Of a DNA stretch of 64,000 nt, positions 57,105 through 64,000 are shown piece by piece. The DNA comes from Hysterangium stoloniferum. Its lineage: Eukaryota; Basidiomycota; Agaricomycetes; Hysterangiales; Hysterangiaceae. Position 1 is the first letter of the stretch. Each line of letters opens with the position of its first letter. Below the pieces are notes generated by a model. That model was not told where the DNA came from. It saw only the letters and a program-made list of their open reading frames with translations, and did not search any database. The position numbers and the translations under genes were made by a program. The stretch is from NCBI GenBank assembly GCA_015178975.1, contig WHVD01000204.1, positions 1 through 64,000 of the forward strand. Reading direction: 5' to 3'.

Positions 57105-57690
57105 TCAGAGAGATTCACAATCCTCCATGATCTTGTCTGCTACAGCTCGAAATTTCTGTTCCCCCTCATCTGTAAAGATCTTATAATTCCAACGTGTCCG
57201 CGGTGCTGTGTCTATCACCACTTCGGGGTCGGCTGGAGTATGGAGGGGCACAGTCGGTTGATTGAGGGGCTTTTCATAGAAGCAAAGTTCCGTTCCCATA
57301 GCACTGGCGCCACGGAGAACATGCAGGGGGCACTCAGCTATGGGTCGAAGGCAGTGAGTACCCCAAACCTGAAAAGAATTACTATAACAAACCGCTCAAT
57401 TCTTGGACGCGATCTTGTATCTGGTCGTCGGCCTCCCCACGAGTAGAGATAAGCCGAAGCTTAACGGGTGACTTCAGCTCAAAAATAAAAACCGGTTTCT
57501 TCTTATGCGTGACAACGAAATCCACTATCTTCTTTGACTTTTTACATTTGTACTGGGGAACGACGGTGAAATCGGTGTCGAGTGGAAATAAGGTGCACAG
57601 GAGCTTGTTATAAGGTCCGTATAAGTCGGTCTCCACGGGTCGCCCAGGCATAGTTTTGAATTCGCTGATGACTTTGGGTGGCCAAGGCAT
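57105..57690 (-). CDS. Gene A': nuclease-like (PD-(D/E)XK-like) family protein, 176 aa, two exons
   Basis: Exon 1 is 57690-57393, exon 2 is 57337-57105; the 55-nt phase-1 intron (57338-57392) has donor GTTTGT, branch-like CTCAC and acceptor CCATAG. Start at MPWPPKVISEF, conserved in the family. This copy keeps the full nuclease-like pattern: Glu in VETDLYGPYNKLL (about residue 20), Asp in KIVDFVV (about residue 56), F-I-F-E-L-K (E-x-K, about residue 70) and a following Gln helix (DDQIQDRVQ). Exon 2 has MGTELCFYEK and DEGEQKFRAV. PD-(D/E)XK enzymes cut DNA or RNA using these residues with a metal ion; a role in nucleic acid cleavage or element defence is inference. Gene A in the left arm is its broken twin. 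Confidence 0.75.
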
Positions 57691-57943
57691 AGTTGCGGCA
57701 GTCGACACCGTCAGATTTTAAGGACAATTTCCCAAAGCCTTTCAAATTTAAAACTCCGTTCATGTACTCGATGTAAATGTAAATACCAATACCTAACATG
57801 TTTCCTTAAAGCCACCGAGTCACGTGTCAGATTGCAGCGTGACGCGTCTGTGCCACGTGACGTCCTTGCGTCCACCGCGGTCACAGCTGTGACCTGTAAG
57901 CGGAAATAAAACAACATACTTATAGCTAGTTATCATTAGAAAG
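57691..57943. other. Upstream region of gene A'
   Basis: Promoter region of A', containing several CpG-rich GTCACG/GTGACG motifs at about 57820-57890. It ends at GAAAG, the left flank of the second copia LTR. Confidence 0.4.
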
Positions 57944-58452
57944 TGTCAAAATTATAGTAATTGAATTGAAGCGAGTGGGAACTAGAAAATCATATACCTC
58001 AGTCTATTGGACTCAACTAACAGAAATTATGTACCTAGAAAATAATATCTAATTATACTTTTATGTAAAGAACATTACAGTAGTAATAAAACTAGAGACA
58101 AATATGTAACTCAGTATTTGTGCGCAGTTGCGAGCAAATGACTATAATATGTATTTACCTAGAGACAAATATGTAACTAGTAAATGCATGTAAGTGAAAA
58201 TGTAAAAGTGACAAAATAAGAAAGGGCCTTTACCTCAGTATTTGTGTGCAGTTGCGAGCAAATGACTGAGGTGCAACTAACTAGAAGTCAAGTATATATA
58301 TTGTTCAATGACAATAGGGAACAAAGGACAATAGGTAACAAAGGACAATAGGCAACAAAAGACAATAGGTAAACAATAACAGGCTTTTGTTGTCCCTGTA
58401 CGAGCAATGTACTTCGAGAGTCAAGACTATAATGTGCTTGCTATTTTTAACA
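57944..58452 (-). repeat. 3' LTR of copia element 2
   Basis: On the plus strand starts TGTCAAAATTATAG and ends CTATTTTTAACA, 509 bp; preceded (element sense) by the purine-rich GAAGGGGAG primer. Contains a repeated ACAAAGGACAATAGG motif near 58320-58370 and two copies of CAGTATTTGTG-GCAGTTGCGAGCAAATGACT. Left flank GAAAG; the matching flank is out of view. Confidence 0.75.
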
Positions 58453-58459
58453 CTCCCCT

Positions 58460-59228
58460 TCAAGCCGGAGATAGTCCAAACTCGGAGGCGAAGTGCTTGA
58501 CCTTTGCAGAGGGCAGTGCTTTGGTAAGCGAATCGGCAATCATGTCGCCAGTGGGGCAATAGATCAGCGAGATCTTTCCATCATCAACGATCCAGCAGAT
58601 AAAGTGGAAATGTATGTCAATGTGCTTAGTGCCCACATGGTATTGATGGTCCTTGGTAAGTGCAATTGCAGATTGATTATCACAAAACAAGGGTGTAGGG
58701 GTGCTAATAGGTTCGAACAACTGGCTGAGCAGGGAGTGTAACCAAAGGGCTTCTTTGGCAGCATGTGGCAGCAACATATTTGCTTTCAGTTGTAGACAAG
58801 GACACGCTGTCTTGTTTCTTCACACTCCAAGAGATAGCACCTCCATTGAGCAAACATGCATAACCGGAGATGGCACAACGATCTTCAGTCATACTACCAT
58901 CAGCATCAGGATACCCAGTAAGTGTGCTTGGTGTATCTTGTTTTCGAAAATTTAACCGCAACTTCTTTGATCCATTTAGATAACGAAAAATGCACTTCAC
59001 AGCTTCCCAATGGGCATGGCCAGGATTTGACAAAAATCGAGAGACAACCTGAACAGCGAATGCAATATCAGGCTGCATACCTAGGGCAGCATACATCAAG
59101 GAGCCAATGGCCTCACGGTAAGGCACATTACTCATTTCTGCAATGTCAAGCATCGTAGATGGCTTCTGTGAAGAGGAGAGATGCTCATTTGGATCCATAG
59201 GCATAGACAATGGTTTCAGGTCTTCCAA
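58460..59228 (-). mobile_element. Copia 2 reverse transcriptase tail and RNase H
   Basis: Typical copia 3' sequence: VPYREAIGSLMYAALGMQPD, HWEAVKCIFRYLNG, AISWSVKKQDSVSLSTTESKY, then LFCDNQSAIALTKDH and ADSLTKALP. These are the conserved RNase H motifs of copia pol. Confidence 0.9.
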
Positions 59229-59428
59229 GTTGTAGCGGCACAGGATTGATTCGATGTAGGAATGTTGGGAGAGATGTAAAGTGCATTCTTCTCAATCTCT
59301 TTTAATTTCAATTCCCAGCAACCAGTGAAGCTCCCCCAGGTCAGTTATTTCAACCTCCAAGCTCACATCCCATTTGAAAGTAATGATGGCAACTATTGAC
59401 TCGGATGTGATGGTGCAGTCATCAACAT

Positions 59429-60645
59429 TGTTAGGATACACACACAGGCCGGGTCTCCGGAGAGACCTGCGGGATATCCGGTAGGACTTGGCTTCAGCTT
59501 ATAGGCTGCGCCCTCGCTAGATCGTGTTGTCCAATTTCAAACAGGCGGACGGGAATCCCGGGGAGTCTGGGTGGGGTTCATGAGTCATAGGTCAGAGGTC
59601 GGAGGTCATGTGTCGTGAGTTGAGAGAGATAGATGCATCAGAGCCCGTGGGCCCCGACTAGTGTGAGCGGTCTGATAAGAGTAGGGTTTTAGAGTGGAAA
59701 ATATATTAGATTACTGGGGGGAGTCTAAGCTAATTTTCTGACTGGATTGTATGTACAACATCTGCCAGTTTATATAGACCGTGGAATACATGACATACCA
59801 AATCCAGTAATAATGAGACGAAATGAGCAAAACGTAAAACAGGAATAATAAACACCAATTTTGGTGTTAGGAATGGGACAGAATGGAGCGGAGTCCAAAT
59901 CGTGACAAAGCATAACCCATAATGGGAAATGGAGCGGGAGCGGAGTCCTAAATCGTGACAGGTCATTTGACTAAAACAGGAATGGGGCTCGATTAGAGCG
60001 GTGATGGGATTCTAAGTGGGGACCGGTGACTGATGCATGGGATGAAGACAGAGATAGACAGAGACGGAGTCCGGGGGAAGTGTAAGGGCTACCTCTAACA
60101 GGACCTGTGGTACTCACACTAGGCTAGCAGAGGGATATCCAAAGTATATTAAGTACCTAATATATACAGGAGACTAAACTACTCACCTAGCAGAGGGATA
60201 TCCAAAGAGAAAAGGATAAGGGGGCGGCCTCTGCTAGGCGATCCGAAACTAGGGGGTGGCTAAAAATAGAATGACAGCTCACCCCAACGGTCACTAACTA
60301 CCTACTCTACCCTGGAGATATTCCTAGGGAGTGTTAGAAGTCATGGAAAAATACGAGAAGATTACAGGAAACAGTACTAATAACCCTCTTGGGGCTAGAT
60401 TACTCAGAGGAACTTATTGGGGTTTTAGCAATATACATATATATCAACCATATTGAAGGCACAAATTGAACGTCCCCTTACAGGAAGTCCGGTTACTGAT
60501 ATGTGTCATAATGAGGTCGAACGTAACGAGTCTTGACGTAATGGAGTCCAGGCGGGAAATCCTATAAACAGATGATTGGTGCTTGTAGTGTGTGGGGGCA
60601 TACGGGTTAGTGCCCGGAGTCCGGCAGGATTGTCCGGTCGTAACA
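59429..60645 (-). repeat. 3' LTR of chromovirus 2, with nested insertion
   Basis: On the plus strand starts TGTTAGGATACAC, ends CCGGTCGTAACA. Without the nested 402-bp LTR and one target copy it would be about 810 bp, agreeing with the 819-bp solo copy at 51470. The purine-rich AAAGGGAGGATAC precedes it in element sense. Confidence 0.9.
60081..60482 (-). mobile_element. Nested solo LTR, 402 bp
   Basis: On the plus strand starts TGTAAGGGCTACC and ends GTCCCCTTACA; perfect 5-bp duplication GGAAG (60076-60080 and 60483-60487). Contains a repeated CTAGCAGAGGGATATCC motif. A diverged relative lies at 28876-29176. Confidence 0.95.
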
Positions 60646-60795
60646 GTATCCTCCCTTTATGCCGAAGTCCCAAAGAGGCTCTAGACCTAGATAAGGTTCT
60701 TGTCAGCTACGCACATGTGTCAAAAGTCATGTCAGTTACATGTATGTGTCAAAGAGTCATGTGATCTGGAAGGTAAGGTTCAAACACGACGAGCC

Positions 60796-60806
60796 TATAT
60801 ATAAAT
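60796..60806 (+). promoter_or_regulatory. TATA box of the antisense unit in chromovirus 2
   Basis: TATATATAAAT on the plus strand, about 50-60 bp upstream of the ATG at 60856, pointing away from the LTR and opposite to gag-pol. Confidence 0.55.
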
Positions 60807-60855
60807 TTGAAAAAATAGAAATTTCTTCTTCTTTATTACCCCCATCTTCGAAAAA

Positions 60856-61860
60856 ATGGGACCAAAACCAACACCTAAAAGAGCGATGCCAACCGCGGGG
60901 CCTTCCATGGGCTCTCCGTATCAGGCGCCTTGGAGTGCAGCCCAATTGCTGGCGCAGTGAGAAGAGCAGTGCCAACTTCACAAAGAAGCAGAGAGGGAGG
61001 CGAGGGAGGCCGAGGAGGCCCTGGACAAAGAGTACCAGGCAGCATTGGCTGCAGAGGAAGAGGCCACAAAGGAGAGGGAGTGTGAAGCGGAGGAGGCTGT
61101 GCAGGTGGCCACGGAGAATGCCTGGGTGGCTGCGGAAAGAGCCCGGTTGGCCGCGGACAGGGCCGCAATTGTTGCGGGAAAGGTAAGTCCCAATATTCAA
61201 CTTGTCGAATTTTGCTGACTTGTATTTTTCAGCGCAAGGCGACGGAGGTAGAGTCGGAGTCCAAGGGGGAGCCAGGGAGCCCCCAGAAGGTAAGCCTCAG
61301 GTCCATGGGATAACCGTAGAAAACTGACACCATATCAACAGAAGGCAAGGAAGGCGGCACCAGTCCATCTTCCGACGTGGAACAAGCCGCGGTGTTCTGG
61401 TTGTAACGACCAGAACACGGAATGCAACCGAAAGTCCGGCTGGGGTCCGGGGTGCTATCAATGTGTGCACCCCAAGGTGAGGTGCTCGCTTGTTCACGAG
61501 CAGGCCACGGGGTCCAGGGCACGAGATGTAAGCGGGTCGGATGGGTTGTCCAGGTTGGACGAAGTCCTTGGATGGATCGCCGAGGGCATCGAGGCCCAAA
61601 ATGAGTTGCTCCGGAAGAGCAACAAGGTCCACATAGTGGTGGCAAAGGAACTGTGTGGACTCCACGAGGAATTTTGGAAGTTCCTGGCGGAGTATGGTGG
61701 AGTATGGCGGCTATGTATATGAGGAGCCGCAGGTTGGGAGTTCCGAGGATGCCAGATCTGATGAGGACAGGGTTGCCATGGAGGTCGAGGAGCTTCCTGA
61801 GGAGGTAGCTGAGGCGGTGGGAAAAAAACATAGCCCCATAGAAATAGATGAATAAAGTAG
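60856..61860 (+). mobile_element. Antisense gene-like unit of chromovirus 2: coiled coil plus Zn2Cys6 cluster
   Basis: On the strand opposite to gag-pol, in separate open stretches bounded by splice-like signals: an N-terminal Pro/Ala-rich start, an Ala/Glu-rich coiled coil (EAEREAREAEEALDKEY, ENAWVAAERARLAADRAA) ending before GTAAGT at about 61181; an acidic stretch (TEVESESKGEPGSPQK); a Zn2Cys6 cluster with spacing C-x2-C-x6-C-x9-C-x2-C-x6-C at about 61392-61485; and a helical tail (EVLGWIAEGIEAQNELLRK, LCGLHEEFWKFLAEY). Same order as the unit in chromovirus 1, with low sequence identity outside the cysteines. Likely a nuclear DNA-binding protein by family. It carries at least one break. 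Confidence 0.75.
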
Positions 61861-62060
61861 AAATAAGACTTGATAATAATTTGAACATATAAAAGTAAAG
61901 TGTGAAAATCATAAGAATCAAAGTCAAAGCCAAAGTCCGCGGGGAGTCCGCTTAAAGACTTGACAAGACATGTCAGAACCTGTAAAAGCAAAGAGAGACA
62001 TAGGGCGACAGGGAATAATGAAAATGAGTCCAAACGTAACACAGGGTCCGTGGAGTGTGG
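61861..62060. other. Junction between antisense unit and pol of chromovirus 2
   Basis: AT-rich gap of about 200 bp between the convergent 3' ends of the antisense unit and pol. It probably holds both transcript ends; AATAAA-like sequences are present on the plus strand (AGATGAATAAAG at about 61848). Confidence 0.4.
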
Positions 62061-63545
62061 TCAGAGAGACGATAATGGTCCAGGTTTGAGCGGGTAAGCT
62101 GTATGAAAGTCAGTAACGATTTCCGTGGCATTACCAAGTTCCGTGGCCAAAATCCATGAGGTCTCTTCATCGGTGCCCTCGTAACCCGCCCACTTGACCA
62201 AGTAAAGCAGTTTACAAGTGCGTTGATGCTTATCAATTTTTGAGTCTAAAATCTGTGATATTTCAAACTTGGGTTCTCCGTCAATGATAACCGGAGGGGG
62301 CGGAGATTGCACGCGATCTGGGATAGTGTTAGCAGTACAAGGTTCTAGCATAGAAACATGGAATACCAGGTGTACCGCGCGCATGCTATCCGGAAGCCAT
62401 AGAGTCCAAGGGACTGAACCTACTTGTGCAATAATTTCAAATGGACCTAAATATTTTTCAGCAAGCTTTTTTGATGGACGGGTAGTCCTCAAGAATTGAG
62501 CTTTGACATAAACACAGTCGCCTATCTTGAAGTTGGGTGGCGGGATCCGGTGTTTGTCTGCTGAATGTTGGTATTGCTCTTGGGTGGACGATATTGCAGT
62601 CTGGAGTTCCTCGTGGAGCTCATGGAGGTCCGCGGTGAACTCTTGAGCACGAGCAGAGGTGAGATTTCATTCTGGATGTACTGTAATATTTGGAGTATAT
62701 CCTTTATTTGCAAAGAATGGGGAAACGCCAGTAGTGGCCGAGGGTGCATTGTTGTAAGCAAACTCTGCAAGTGGTAACAAGGATTTCCAATTGTCCTGTT
62801 GGTAATTGCAATATACGCGGAGGTATTGTTCCAAGGTCTGATTGACGTGTTCGGTTTGTCCGTCACCTTCCGGGTGATGTCTGGACGTGAAATGTAAGGT
62901 CATGTCCAAGGATTTTCTGAAGGATCTAAAGAAGTGAAACACGAACTCTGATCCTCTATCGGAAGTCACGTGGGACGGAACTCCGTGCTTGGAGAATATG
63001 TGGATAATGAAAAGTTCCGCTAACTGCACGGACGTAATTGTATCATATGTAGGGATGAATATACCTTGTTTTGAGAATCTGTCAACAACGACTAGAATAG
63101 CAGAAAAGCCTTCGGAATCCGGTAGGTGTTCAATGAAATCCATAGAGATAGAATTCCACGGGTGTTCCGGTACCGGGAGTTGTTTCAAAAGGCCGTATGG
63201 CTTGTGTCGCTGAGATTTCGAGCGGGGACAAGTAGTGCAGGATTTACAATAGTGCTTAATGAATCCACAGAGTCCGGGCCAAGTGTATTCTCTTCTTATT
63301 AATGATAGAGTTTTGTTGTACCCGAAATGTCCTGAGAGTGGATGATCATGTTTGTATTGAAGGATCCTGAGGCAGAGGCCGGTGGAGTCTGGTACATAGA
63401 TACAATCGTCAAGTCTAATGAAACCATGTTGATCAAGAGACCACCGAGGTTGATCGGGGTCCACGGGATTGTCCAGATGAGCTTTAGTAACTGGGTCTAG
63501 CGGAATTGCTGATAGAATATCTTGATGTAACTTCTCGATATCCAT
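62061..63545 (-). mobile_element. Chromovirus 2 integrase and chromodomain
   Basis: The HHCC zinc segment (HKHDHPLSGHFG... CKSCTTC), integrase core (MDFIEHLPDSEG, TSDRGSEFVFHFF, HPEGDGQTEHVNQ) and a C-terminal chromodomain (LYLVKWAGYEGTDEETSW). Very similar in layout and sequence to chromovirus 1. Confidence 0.9.
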
Positions 63546-64000
63546 AATGATAATTCCACGGACAATGGGATTGACGAGGAAAGTTGCACGGACTGATGCG
63601 GTAAGCTGTTGATTCGTGAAAATAGGTTTCAGGTTGTGCGGATTTACCGTTGCATAGTCGTTGCTCCCCTCTTTAGGATAGACATCCCATCATCTAGTTA
63701 AAGTGTCGGGTTTGCCACCGAGATGGCCGGGTCAAAAGTGGATAATCATGTTGAAGGCAGATAGATATTCAGACCAGCAGGCCTGCCGGCAGGTCAAAAG
63801 TTTTGTGGTAGAAAAGTATTCCAGGTTTTTGTGATCTGTTACAATGTCAATAGGAGCTCCTGAACCTTCCAAATAGTGTCACCACGCTTTGAAAGCTGAA
63901 AAGATTGCCAGAAGTTCTTTATCATGAACATCATAGTTAAGCTCTGCTCCGGTAAAAGTCCAGGACAGAAAAGCCACGGGGTGGACTTCTCCGTCAGAGT
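63546..64000 (-). mobile_element. Chromovirus 2 RNase H, running off the edge
   Basis: Minus-strand translation near the edge gives RNase H motifs ([25 protein letters not shown]-like) as in chromovirus 1. Reverse transcriptase and gag lie outside the window. Confidence 0.75.

Larger units (their letters stand above)
53180..57342 (-). repeat. Right arm of the inverted duplication
   Basis: Inverted counterpart of 4085-8225 plus 18725-18990. From left to right: gene D promoter and gene D, genes B' and A' in reverse, with the membrane ORF between them. Beyond 57342 the arm continues through gene A' exon 1 (to about 57.9 kb), which in the left arm was separated by the copia element. Confidence 0.9.
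57944..59428 (-). mobile_element. Copia element 2, 3' part, interrupted by chromovirus 2
   Basis: 3' LTR 57944-58452 and the end of copia pol on the minus strand (reverse transcriptase tail and RNase H). The rest lies beyond the chromovirus that inserted at 59429, outside the window. Its LTR differs from that of the copia element at 1-4084, so it is a different family. A few breaks. Confidence 0.85.
59429..64000 (-). mobile_element. Chromovirus 2: Ty3/gypsy element with chromodomain, cut by right edge
   Basis: On the minus strand: 3' LTR (59429-60645, with a nested solo LTR), an antisense gene-like unit (60856-61860, plus strand), chromodomain and integrase (62061-63545), and RNase H running off the right edge. 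It is related to chromovirus 1 in protein sequence but has a different LTR, shared with the solo LTR at 51470-52288. It inserted into copia element 2. A few breaks. Confidence 0.9.

Overview
This window looks like a transposon-packed block of a filamentous fungal genome, most likely an agaricomycete basidiomycete. The clues are standard-code genes with 53-55 nt introns (GTNNGT donors, CTNAC-like branch sites), chromodomain Ty3 elements, a tyrosine-recombinase retroelement, and LTR divergence that is almost all CpG-to-TpG/CpA transitions. I saw no rRNA, tRNA or CRISPR. About 80 percent of the window is retroelement fossil.

Layout. 1-4084: a Ty1/copia element on the minus strand, cut by the left edge. 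4085-8225: the left arm of a large inverted duplication carrying small two-exon host genes (A, B, C) of one family with a PD-(D/E)XK nuclease-like motif pattern, plus a small membrane-protein ORF. 8226-18724: an insertion that splits gene C; it contains a complete two-LTR Ty3 element (8407-17621). 18725-18990: the missing 5' end of gene C. 19769-28875: remains of a second Ty3 family, itself hit by a solo LTR. 28876-29386: a solo LTR and a Tc1/mariner transposase tail. 30619-38315: a complete-length chromovirus with matching target-site duplications. 39057-39690: a decayed host gene fragment. 39902-40735: a CpG-dense 19-bp minisatellite. 41.0-51.2 kb: a DIRS/Ngaro-like element into which four ~1.3 kb solo LTRs of one family landed, one of them hit in turn by another solo LTR. 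51470-52288: a further solo LTR. 53180-57342: the right arm of the inverted duplication, with intact family genes D, B' and A' and the second copy of the membrane ORF. 57944-64000: a second copia element interrupted by a second chromovirus that runs off the right edge.

Four of the nuclease-like genes (B, D, B', A') are open across both exons with a conserved phase-1 intron; A and C in the left arm were broken by retroelements. Both chromoviruses carry, between pol and the 3' LTR and on the opposite strand, an antisense gene-like unit with its own TATA box, an Ala/Glu/Lys-rich coiled coil and a Zn2Cys6 cluster. This antisense Zn2Cys6 cargo and the nuclease-like family in the duplicated arms are the most interesting signals here. 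All calls come from reading by eye; no alignment or database search was run.
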